Positions 55,241-64,000 of a DNA stretch of 64,000 nucleotides are shown piece by piece. Both the position numbers and the translations under genes were made by a program. A model generated the notes under the pieces. The model was not told the origin of the DNA, searched no databases, and saw only the letters and a list, made by a program, of their open reading frames with translations. This stretch comes from Chelonoidis abingdonii (Eukaryota; Chordata; Testudines; Testudinidae), in NCBI RefSeq assembly GCF_003597395.2, contig NC_133773.1, forward strand, positions 143,610,526 through 143,674,525, read 5' to 3'. Positions within the stretch are counted from its first letter, which is position 1. Every line of letters begins with the position of its first letter.

Positions 55241-55870
55241 ATAAACCCCTACAGCCAAGGTGGAATGCTAGTCCCAAAGTGGCCTGTCCAATCAAAGAAA
55301 ACATCCAATCCTTTTAGCTTGGCTGGGTACTACATGGCGATTTGATACCACACACAGCACAAATCGCTGCCCCACTGACTGACCTAACAAAAAAAGACCC
55401 AGCATGAAATGCAGTAAGTGAACTAATATGCCAGAAGGCCTTGTAACCCAGCTTAAGCGATGCGCATGTCTGACCCCTGTGCTAAGGGCCAAGGACTTAC
55501 AAAGCCCATTCTAGTAACCACACGTTTGATATCGTTATTTGTCACTGAGTTGCATAAGAGCCAGTCCATCAGAAGGACCGGATCAAAACTTCCACCCTGT
55601 CGTGTTTCTAGCAAGAAACTGTCTGAGAGGAAGCACTGGCAGTCAGATAAGGAATGCTATCGCATTGAAATACCGCACTGGAAAGCTACGCCCATACTTT
55701 GGGGACGGCGGTTCCAGCCACAAACCGACCATGGGCACGCTAAAGTGGCTTCATACGCACAGGGAAAACAAAAAAAACTGTCGATGGAGTTTAGGCTCTC
55801 AAGTTAAATTTTGAAACTCAACACATTTCAGGCTTCTAAAAAGTAGCTGATGACTCTCCTGTGAAAGTTT
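55241..55870 (+). pseudogene. Ty3/gypsy RNase H relic
   Basis: Blocks in order: AGYY-like near 55325, VVFLARNCLRG- and LSERKHWQSDKECYRIE-like (55600-55670), LRPYFG, and RFQPQTDH (QTDH at 55731-55742). A terminal region reading DALSRES-like lies near 55850. RNase H removes the RNA template strand. It follows the RT and directly precedes the 3' LTR, so the pol order is IN-RT-RH. Confidence 0.75.
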
Positions 55871-56030
55871 CCCAAATCCCACTGTTAAAAATTGTCCTTG
55901 AAATGTAAAAATCTGTACTTCTTCATACTTAGTAGTTATATAAAGGTGCAGTGTTGTATTAACTGTTTATACTAAAGTCTAAGGAAAAATCATCGCCAGT
56001 GACCGTCCCTACTGTCGCGATTTGGTGGGA

Positions 56031-56885
56031 TGTCGACAAAGATAGTAGCTAAGGGTTAAATGTCATTTTTCTTTAAGGGGTTAACAACAGTGAACCTGGA
56101 ACACCTGACCAGAGGACCATCAGGAACAAGTATACTTCAAAATCTCGTGAGGAAAGTCTTTGTTTTGTTGTGTTTTTCTTTGCCTGTTTGTTCTCTTGGT
56201 TACTGAAGAGGACCACCGTACCTACAGGCCTGCTCTATTGTTAATTTAGTAAGTACAACAAGTAGAGAAAGACAGTTAGTCTTTTTGCATTGGTTTGCAT
56301 TTATTGCAAATGTTACTGCGTAAAATTTAATTGTATTGACTGAAGTATTAAATTGTTATTCTCTGGAGGAGGCTTGTCTCTGTATTCTATAACGCTGAAA
56401 GACCCTGTAATATTCATCTTGAATTACAGTGATTTATTTTACTATCTTTTCTTTATAAAAGGCTTTCTCTTAAAAAACCTGATTGATTTTTTCCCCTTGG
56501 TAGCTCCTAAGAAACGAGTCTGTACCCACAGTGAATTGTGTGGAAAGAGGGAAAAAGAAAGGAGGGGGAAGGACAATCCCCTCTGTTTGTGATTCAAGGA
56601 GTTTGAATCACGGTGATCTCCTAGTGTACCCAGGGCGGGAAAGATCTGGGAGGAAGAAAGGAGGGGGAAGGGAAATGGTTTATTCCCCTTTGTTGTGAGA
56701 CTCAAGGAATTTGGGTCTTGGGGTCCCCAGGGAAGGTTTTGGGGGGGACCAGAGTGCCCGAAAACACTATACTTTTGGGTGGTGGCAGCTATCAGATCTA
56801 AGCTGGTAATTAAGCTTAGAGGAATTCATGTTGGTACCGCATTTTTTGGACTCTAAGGTTCAGAGTGGGGATAAATACCATTACA
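56031..56885 (+). mobile_element. 3' LTR of Gmr1-like gypsy element
   Basis: It begins TGTCGACAAAGATAGTAGCT and ends ATACCATTACA. It differs from the 5' LTR mostly by single-base gains and losses rather than substitutions. TTTGGTGGGA just before it is a weak polypurine-tract candidate. GGACT follows at 56886-56890. Confidence 0.9.
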
Positions 56886-56890
56886 GGACT

Positions 56891-57124
56891 GGTCCTGTTG
56901 AAGGAGACCAGTGAGGAGATGGTGCTCTACTGTCATGGTTAGCAAGTATGTTGTGTGTTCAGGGGATCCAGATGCAATGTCATACGCCCCTCCCCACACA
57001 TGCACCACCTGCACCCCACTGAATACAAGGCTGGTGATTTAATAAGCTGGGCAGTGGGATTGCTGACAACATCTACACCCTGACTCTGGGCATCATGATA
57101 AAGGATCGGATCCTGAGATGTGTC
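56891..57124. other. no recognisable feature
   Basis: Flank of the gypsy insertion; nothing recognised. Confidence 0.35.
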
Positions 57125-57127
57125 TAA

Positions 57128-57391
57128 GGCCAGGCTTACACTAATAACTTAGGTCAACCCAGCTATGTTGCTCGCGGGTGTGAAAAATCCACACACACCC
57201 ACAACAGCGTAGTTAAGCCAACCTAACCCCTAGTGTAGACAGCACTAGGTCAGCAGAAAAATTCTTCTGCCAACCTTGCTACCGCCTCTCAGGGAGGTGG
57301 GTTATCTACAGCGAAGGGAGAACCCCTCCTGTCACTGGAGCGGGTGTCTACTCAGAAGTGCTATGGCAGCGTTTCTAATGGAGACGTGGCC
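57128..57391. mobile_element. Harbinger-like short MITE
   Basis: The left end GGCCAGGCTTACACTAATAA and complement of the right end GGCCACGTCTCCATTAGAAA are inverted repeats. A long internal palindrome-like pair is visible (CTCGCGGGTGTGAAAAATCC then CACACACCCACAACAGCG). TAA lies on the left (57125-57127); the right flank reads TGC, so that side of the TSD has changed. About 264 bp, non-coding. Confidence 0.65.
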
Positions 57392-57552
57392 TGCCTCAGT
57401 CTAGAGGGCATCAGAGCTTCCTCAGGACCCAGCACCATGCATGTTTCGGACTCGTTTAGACTCACCTGCTTAGATTCACGCTCACTTGCCACTGTGTGAC
57501 TCCCAACCCCCTTCGTCTATGCCATGTAGCAGTAACTATGTCGACCCCAGGA

Positions 57553-57665
57553 TATGAGAGACAAGATGGGTTAAGTAAAATCTTCTATGAGACCTGAAGA
57601 AGAGCTCTGTGTGGCTCGAAAGCTTGTCTCTCTCTCTCTCACTATTGCCTCACCCCCTTGTCTCT
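57553..57665. mobile_element. Penelope-type fragment, inverted dimer
   Basis: The left part TATGAGAGACAAGATGGG...AATCTTCTATG is in minus orientation. The right part CTGAAGAAGAGCTCTGTGTG, CTCGAAAGCTTGTCTCTCTC, CCCCTTGTCTCTCTAG is in plus orientation. The outer ends are inverted copies of GAGAGACAAG. It is the third inverted unit of this family in the window. Confidence 0.6.
57594..57630 (+). ncRNA. hammerhead-ribozyme-like motif with intact core
   Basis: CTGAAGA (57594-57600), stem II GAGCT/GGCTC (57602-57606 with 57613-57617, one G-U), GAAA (57618-57621), then AG-CTTGT-CT as minimal stem III and C at 57630. All core boxes fit the hammerhead consensus. Stem I cannot be judged because the left half is rearranged. 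Confidence 0.5.
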
Positions 57666-57734
57666 CTAGCCCTCTTCTGATACAGCTGGCCCAGTGAGCC
57701 TGAGAACCAGAACATTTAAATTGGTGCCGCTCAC

Positions 57735-57990
57735 TTGGGGCCATGTGGTTAAGGCATTGGCTCTAGGATTCAATAAATTGGCATTCACTCCTTTGCTCTG
57801 CCACAGATTCTTTATGTGACCCTGGGCAAGTCACTTAATGGCTGTGTCTCAGTGAAAGGGGATCAGAACACTTACATTCTCCAGCTCTTTCTCTGTCTTG
57901 TCTATTTCGACTGTAAAATCTTTAGGGCATGATAGAGACCTGTGCCTGGCTCTGGCCTCCACATTCTTCTGTAATGCAGAGAATAGATAA
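57735..57990 (+). mobile_element. MIR-like SINE with L2-type tail
   Basis: CTTTGCTCTGCCACAGATTC, TGACCCTGGGCAAGTCACTT, CTGTAAAATCTTTAGGGCAT and CTGTGCCTGGCTCTGGCC follow the MIR-like order. Confidence 0.7.
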
Positions 57991-58189
57991 GAAACAAAAA
58001 ACTCTGCCCAGGAAGTAAGAGAGGGTAAAACAAAGCTTACAGCTTTGTCTGAGTTCTTGGTGTGTATTTTATCCCAGTGTAGACCTATCCTTACCCATCA
58101 TCTGAGTGGCTGCAAGCAGATCAAACTTACACTTCTGAGCACATCACCAGTGAATGTAGCCTTGACATTGTCTTCATCTATCTAGGCAA

Positions 58190-58320
58190 TAAACGGTCAT
58201 CAAACTGTATGGATTTGAAACATGGGCAGTGCTTGAACAAGACACCGGGAGGCTGGAGGTATGTCATATGCATTGCCAGAGCCAACTACTAGGTATAAGG
58301 TGGTTTGATTTATCGGTAGT
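58190..58320 (+). pseudogene. non-CR1 LINE RT C-terminal fragment
   Basis: One frame reads TVIKLYGFETWAVLEQDTGR then LEVCHMHCQSQLLGIRWFDL. The pattern LYG-x-E-T-W, R-L-E-x-x-H, C and GI-x-W is common at the end of reverse transcriptases of several non-LTR clades but not CR1. I cannot name the clade. Confidence 0.55.
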
Positions 58321-58389
58321 AGGGACATGTCATTGAAATGGGAGACAGCTGGGAGATGCTGGTGTAATCTCTGCACCTGCTTCTAGTAT

Positions 58390-61300
58390 TGAGCAGGGGG
58401 AGGAACAAGTAAAAGAGGCTACAGCAATGGAGAAAGGAACAACAGAGGGTAGGAGAACAGAGGAAACAGTCATTACTATGGTAAAATGATTGCAACTAAT
58501 CAGGCGAGGAATCTGAGCAAGGCCAAGAAGAAACCACTGCAATGTCTGTATAGCAATGCAAGGAGCCTGGTAACAACGTGCAGGAGCTAGAACTCCTGGT
58601 GTAAGACAAGAAACCGATACTACAGGGACAGTGGAAACAGTGACATAGCAGCCAGGACTGGAATTCAGGTACTGAAAGGTACATTCTGTTCAGCAAAGAC
58701 AGAAATAAAGGTAAAAGTGGTGCCATCACTTTGTATATTAAGGGTGAGGTAGACTGTAAAGAAATTAGAAGTGATGGAGTGGATACTATGGAATCCGTTT
58801 GGATCAAAATCATTTTGAAGAAGAATGGTAACAAAGACTCCACTGGGATACTGCTTGGGGTCTGCTACAGAACCTCAGCATCCAATTCGGCTATGAGTAG
58901 AGACCTTTAATGTGGTTAAACACTACTGAAAATTGTATGGTTAGGGCAGACTTTAATCACAGATATAGATTGGAGGACAAGTGCTACTAATAATCGTGGG
59001 GCCCAGATGTTCCTGGAGAGCCAACACATTTCTTCACCAAATAATCACTGAACCAACAAAACCATTTTGGATTTCGTATTGGGAAATAGCCAGGGTCTCA
59101 CTGAAGAACTGCTTGTATGGGACAACCTTGGTTTGAGTGATCATGAGTTAATTCAGTTTCAGTGAAATGGAAGAATAAACAAAAATAGATCTGCAGCTAG
59201 GGTCCTTGATTTCAAAAGGGCAAGTGTTACAAAATGAAGGGAATTAACTAGTGGACTGGACTGACGAACTTATGGATCTGAATGTGGAGGAAGCTTGGAA
59301 TTTCTGCAACTTTGATTTAAAGTAATTATCTGAAGCTGGCATTCAAAGGAAGAGAAAAATGTTCGTAGAGAAGGGTTGCAAACCAAACTGGATGAGCAAG
59401 CATTTCAAACCAGTTATTAAGAGAGAGCCTACAAGGAATGGAAGAAGGTGGAAGATCAGCACGGAAATCTATCTCTTGGAGGTCAGAAAGTGTAGGGGGG
59501 AAGTGAGAACTGCCAAAATCCAAGCAGAGCTGGGCCTTGAAAAGGAAATTAAAACCAATAGTAAAAGGTTCTATAGCCATATAAATAATAAGAAAACAAG
59601 GAAAGAAGAAATGAGACTGCTAAACGCTGAAGATGGAGTGGAGATTAAAGATAATCTAGGCATGGCCCAACACCTAAACGAATACGTTGGCTCTCGTTTT
59701 AATACGGGTAATGAGGAATGGAGGGGTATTGGCAGGGCGCCTAACGGGAATGAGGCTATGGCACACAAAATGACCACAGGAAGTCAAACTGAAATGGCTT
59801 AATGAGACCAAACTGCAGGGCCTGAATAATCTCCATCCAAGAATATTAAAGGAACTGGCATAGGAAGCTTGCAAGCCCAATAGCAAAGATTTTTAATGAA
59901 TCCGTAAACTTGGGTGCTGTACCCTGGGACTGGAGAACTGCAAATATAACACCCATATTAAAGAAAGGGGGGAAAAAAGTGATCCGGGAAACTACAGGCC
60001 CATCAGTTTGATGGTAGTTGTATGCCAGGTCTTAGAAAATGTTTTGAAAGAGGGAGTAGTTAAGGACCTAGAGGTAAACAGTAGTTGAGATAAAATACTA
60101 CATGGTTTTACAGAAGATAGAGCATGCCAGATGAACCTGATCTCTTTCTTCAAGTTAACTGATTTTCTAGACAAAGGATATGCAGTAGATCTAATCTATC
60201 TGGATTTCAGTAAGGCATTTGATACAGTTCCACATGAGAAATTATTAGTTAAATTGGATAAAATGGGGATTAATTCGAGAATCAGTGGGTAATGCACTGG
60301 TTAAAGGAGAGACAGCAGGTCATATTGAAAGGTGAACTATCAGGCTGGAGGGAGGCTACTAGTGGAGTTCTTCAAAGACCAGTCTTGGGAACAATATTAT
60401 TTAACATCCTCATTAATGACCTTGGCACAAAAAATGGAAGTGTGCCAGTAAAATTTGCAGATGACACAAAGTTGGGAGGTATTGTCAATATAGTGGAGGA
60501 CCGGAATATCCTGCGAGTAGGTCTGGTTGACCTTGAAAAACTGGAGTAATAGAAATGGGGTGAACTTTAATAGTGCAAAGTGCAAGGTCATGCCTTTAAG
60601 GACTAACAAGAAGAATTTTTGCTATAAACTGGATACAGAGGAGGAGAAAGATGTGGGTGTATTGGTTGATCACAGGATGACTATGAGCTGCCAATGTGAT
60701 GAGGCCATGAAAAAGGCTAATGCAATCTTAGGATGCCTCAGGTGAGGTATTTCCAATAGAGACAGGGAAGAGTTAGTACCATTATACAAGGCACTGGTGA
60801 GACCTCATCCAGAATCCTGAGTGCAGTTCTGGTCTTCCATGTTTAAGCAGGATGAATTCAAACTGGAACAGGTGCAGAGAAGGGCTAACTAGGATGATCT
60901 GAGAAATGGAAAACCTCCCTTATGAGAGAATACTTAAGGAGCTTGGCTAGTTTAGCCTAACCAGATGAAGGCTGAGGGGAGATATGATTGCTCTTAGAAA
61001 TACATCCCAGGGATAAACACTAGGGAGGGAGAGGAGTTGTTTCAGCTAAGAGCCAATTTTGGCACAAGAACAAATGGACATAAACTGGCTATCAGTAAAT
61101 TTAGGCTTGAACTTAGACAAAGATATCTAACTCCCAGAGGAGTGGAGGTCCTGAATTGAGGGGATGGTATGATGAGATTACCTACAATGGCATGTGGCCC
61201 ATCCGCAACTGCTTTTAGCCAATATCTCCAATGGCTGGAGATGGGACAGTAGATGGGGAAAGCTCTGAGTTACTACAGAAAATTCTTACCCAGGTGTCTG

Positions 61301-61627
61301 GCTGGTGGAACTCACACAGCTGGCTCAGGGTCTAACTGATCACCCTGTGTAGGGATGGGAAGGAATTTTTTCCCAGCTCAGATTGGCACAGACCCCAGAG
61401 CATTTTCACCTTCTTCTGCACTGTGGGATGTAGGTCACTTGCTGGTTTGAACTAGAGTAAATGGTGGATTCTCTGTAACTTGAAGTCTTTAAATTCAGAT
61501 TTAAGGACTCCAGTAACTCAGCCAGAGGTTAAGGGTAAAATACAGAAGTGGGTGAGAAGGTTCTGTGCATTGTGCAGGAGGTCAGGCCAGATGATCATGG
61601 TGGTCCCTTCCGGCCTTAAAGGCTATG
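58390..61627 (+). mobile_element. CR1 LINE, longest copy: ORF2 EN + RT + tail
   Basis: Endonuclease blocks: VWIKI-like, LLGVCYRTSASN (58850 on) and ADFNHRYRL (family GDFN). Linker: SDHELIQF at about 59140. RT: YRPISLM-like near 59993, YAVDLIYLDFSKAFDTVPHEKLL (about 60180-60245), SGVLQRPVLGTILFNILINDL (about 60360-60420) and KFADDTKLGG with FADD at 60454-60465. C-terminus: DVGVLVDHRMTMS and VRPHPES. The tail is GGTGGTCCCTTCCGGCCTTA. Many frameshifts and stops. ORF1 is absent, so it is 5'-truncated or deleted. Confidence 0.85.
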
Positions 61628-62400
61628 AGAAGCAGCCGCAAGAGGATTGAAGTCACCACTGGCCAGCCTTTTAGTCACACTGGCTTCCTCACAGACAAAG
61701 GCCCCACACATTGAGCTCTGAAGATCGGACAAGAGATCGGAAGGGGACCCTGCCCAGTCACCACCACATAGTCGCCACTGATTAACCTGGCTGCACAGGA
61801 TCAGTAATGACCCTGTGGATCTCCTGGACACCTGGAATAAAGCCACAAACACTCAGCACTACAGACTTCCACTGTCTAAGCGTATTGTTGTTGTTGATTT
61901 CGGGCTAGGTTGTGGCTGGTTCTGAGCAGAATCTAAGGGTGAGTGGAGGCAAAAGGGGCTTCCCTACTCCCATCATGCACCTTCCCAAAGGACAGCTGCA
62001 ATCCTGGTACTGAGTGCAAGGAAAAGGGGATACACAGTGGGGCTGGTGGTATTAGCTACCCTAGGGACTGGGCTGTCTTCTGCACCTGCTGGCCGACTGC
62101 AGCCAGTGCAGTGAGAAGTGCATGCTGCAACCTGTAAAACTGCGGGGTGAGTATCACTCTTTGTCCTCACCTGTGTGCTCTGCAAGCAAAATGCCTCTGC
62201 TGGTGAGCGGCGCTGGGGCATTGATGAGACGTCACAACAGGCATCCCTGTCTTCTCTCTTGTGTGGGACAGGAACGCTCCCCCACGACACTGGTCGCTCC
62301 ATGTACTAGGAGTACAGTGTGTTTCATGCATGTGAGTCTGGGTAGGTGGAACAGCATGTGCACTAAGGGTACATGAATCCCGTGGTTAGGATGCTAGCCT
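61628..62400. other. no recognised gene or repeat
   Basis: Nothing assigned. The stretch 62370-62410 (CCCGTGGTTAGGATGCTAGC) resembles a tRNA-like SINE start but is too short to call. Confidence 0.35.
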
Positions 62401-62419
62401 AGGATGGGTCCGATCTGGA

Positions 62420-62540
62420 TTATCTCTCTATCCCCATCTGAAAGCATCCATCCATCTTTTTATCTCCTTATGTACCCATCTCTCCCTCTATTCCCATATC
62501 TAATCTATCTATCCAATCTATCCATCGCTTTCCATCCCAG
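62420..62540 (+). repeat. imperfect ATCT/CCAT microsatellite
   Basis: Interrupted ATCT, CCAT and CTAT words recur (CATCCATCCATC, AATCTATCTATCCAATCTAT). No clean array. Confidence 0.65.
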
Positions 62541-62559
62541 GATTTGAGCATCTGCCTGT

Positions 62560-62960
62560 CAGAGACTGGGATGTGAGCAGTCATGCTGAGTGGTTAGAGC
62601 AGCCAGAGGTGGCCAGGTATAGGGGCCCAGGGCTGGAGCTGGGGTCAGAGGCCAGATGCCAAAGCTAACGGTCAGAGCCAGAGTCAGGAATCAGAGCCAA
62701 GGGTCAGAGGCAGGTTCTCTGGAGTGATGGCAGGCAAGAGCAGGGTTGGGAACAAGGTAGGAGCTATTGCAGCTGAGAGCAAATGATTTGTGCAGCTGCC
62801 GAAATGCTGCTGTTGCTAGTCTTAAGAGCCAGTCAGCTGAGCCTTCCCAGTAGTCCAGTGGGCTAGCCAAGCAGGCAGCCGACTACAGGCCAGCTGCACG
62901 TTAGGTTGCCCAGAGACTGGCTCTACTGCAGGCCCTGATCCCTGACTCTTCCTGCATTAC
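62560..62960. repeat. unnamed interspersed repeat R2
   Basis: It shares AACGGTCAGAGCCAGAGTCA, GAATCAGAGCCAAGGGTCAG, GGCAGGTTCTCTGGAGTGAT-like and GCAGGCCCTGATCCCTGACT text with 27272-27595. Class unknown; an LTR is possible. Confidence 0.45.
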
Positions 62961-63019
62961 TTTAAATGACAGTGGTTCTTTTTCTCTTCCTTCCTTTTCC
63001 TGGCGCAAGCAAACAAAGT

Positions 63020-64000
63020 GTGTTTTAATACAGCTAAACGTGAAGGTATACTTCTAGGAACAAAGGATCCAGGCCATGCTTACAGGATGGGATACTGCTT
63101 TATCCTGGAAAGCAGTGACTCTGAAAAAAATTTCGGGGTTGTGGTGGGTAATCAGCAGCTCCCAGACTGATGCTGTGGCTGAAAGGGCTCGTGCGATCTT
63201 GGAACGTATAAACAGGGGAATCTTGAGTAGGAGCAGAGAGTTTATTTTACATTGGTATTTGGCACTGGCGTGACCTCTGCTGCAATCCTGTGTCTAGTTC
63301 TGGTGCCCTCAATTCAAGAAGGAGATTGATAAATTGAAGAGGGTTCTGAGAAGAGCCATAACAAGCAGGATTAAAGCTGGGAGGGTTAGCTCAGTGGTTT
63401 GCATATTGGCCTGCTAAACCCAGCATTGGGCGCTCAATCCTTGAGGGGGCCACTTCGGGATCTGGGGCAAAAATCTGTTAGCGATTGGTCCTGCTTTGAG
63501 CAGCAGGTTGGCCTAGATGACCTCCTGAGGTCCCTCCCAGCCCTGACATTCTATGATTAGAAAACTTGCCTGATAGTGATAGACTCAAGGAGCTCCATCT
63601 CTTTTAGCTTAACAAAGAGAAGGTAAAGGGGTGATCTTATCACAATCTATAAGTACCTAAAAGAGGACAAATATTTAACAGCGGGCTCTTCAGTCTAACA
63701 AAGAAAGGTTTAACACAAGGCCAGGGCAGGAAATTGAGGCTGGACAAATCCAGATTGAAAATAAGGCACCAGTTCTTAACAGTGAGAGTCATTTTAACCA
63801 CTGAAACAACTTAGGGTAAGGGGCGTGGTGGATTCTCCATCCTGACCATGTTTAAATCAAGATGGGATGTTTTTCTGAAAGCTCTGCTCTAGGAATTATT
63901 TTGGGGAAGTTCTCTGGCCTGTGTGATACAAGGGGTCAGACTATGATCACAGCATTCCCTTCTGGCCTTGGAAGCTTGGAAATCTATGAATCTAGGAAAG
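63020..64000 (+). mobile_element. CR1 LINE 3' region, split by SINE, runs off window
   Basis: Left part: FGVVVGNQQLPD-like and LERINRGILSRSREFI, then CCTGTGTCTAGTTCTGGTGC. Right part after the SINE: AAAACTTGCCTGATAGTGAT, GGGGTGATCTTATCACAATC, and the tail GGTCAGACTATGATCACAGC...AAATCTATGAATC. The copy is diverged. Confidence 0.8.
63379..63558 (+). mobile_element. Cry-type tRNA-derived SINE inside CR1
   Basis: It starts GGGAGGGTTAGCTCAGTGG (box A at about 63387-63397) and has a box B near 63428-63440 (GGGCGCTCAATCC). It then reads TTGAGGGGGCCACTTCGGGA and TGGGGCAAAAATCTGTTAGC, and ends in a CR1-like tail (TTGGCCTAGATGACCTCCTG...ATTCTATGATT). The head is tRNA-derived, for RNA polymerase III transcription; the tail is recognised by CR1 reverse transcriptase. 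This family is the main sign of a cryptodiran turtle. Confidence 0.85.

Noticed and set aside
62400..62540. CRISPR-like or satellite array
   Set aside because: Only an interrupted ATCT/CCAT microsatellite; no constant repeat with unique spacers.
63379..63450. Functional tRNA gene
   Set aside because: Box A and B words are present, but the sequence continues into the SINE body and CR1 tail and does not fold as a full tRNA by eye.
63370..63570. Clear TSD for the Cry SINE
   Set aside because: GATTAAA and GATTAGA occur near the edges, but the host CR1 and the SINE tail both contain such words, so it is not decisive.

Overview
The window looks like nuclear DNA from a hidden-necked (cryptodiran) turtle. 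The basis is its repeat content: many CR1 LINEs in both orientations, a tRNA-derived SINE of the tortoise polIII/Cry type whose 3' end is a CR1 tail (33056-33240 and 63379-63558), small hAT and PIF/Harbinger non-autonomous elements, Penelope-like 3' regions, and old MIR/L2-type SINEs and LINEs. I found no convincing host exon, tRNA, rRNA or CRISPR. The open reading frames that carry recognisable domains are all transposon relics. It reads as a gene-poor intergenic or intronic stretch.

Layout. 1-12 kb: CR1 fragments in both orientations, including an inverted pair (9790-10805 plus, 11180-12008 minus), and two Penelope-type fragments. 12.3-15.2 kb: an L2-like LINE, then MIR and a complete hAT MITE with target-site duplication (TSD). 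18-25 kb: MIR/CR1 fragments, a gypsy solo LTR (20628-21487), a complete 1.08-kb Harbinger-like element (23393-24476) and an inverted Penelope-type unit. 27-37 kb: CR1, including a copy with an ORF1 esterase motif and an ORF2 endonuclease, two hammerhead-bearing Penelope-type short elements, hAT MITEs and a CR1-in-CR1 nest. 39-46 kb: solo LTRs, one inside a CR1 copy and another split by a CACTA-like DNA transposon that carries an eroded unknown protein. 47-51 kb: MIR with a nested Penelope-type element, CR1, and a perfect small hAT MITE. 51.6-56.9 kb: a complete but defective Ty3/gypsy element with two LTRs and a perfect 5-bp TSD, in which integrase lies BEFORE reverse transcriptase. 57-64 kb: MITE, Penelope-type, MIR, a 3.2-kb CR1 with endonuclease and reverse transcriptase, and a terminal CR1 split by a Cry SINE.

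The most notable points are: (1) the gypsy element's copia-like pol order (Gmr1-like); (2) at least seven Penelope-type fragments carrying hammerhead-ribozyme-like cores, some intact by eye, two with 12-14 bp perfect TSDs, and three arranged as inverted dimers; (3) a CACTA-like element with an unusually long flanking repeat; (4) a pattern of single-base indels in 52.7-56.6 kb that may be sequence error rather than decay. All boundaries were read by eye; no alignment was run, so fragment ends away from TSDs are approximate.
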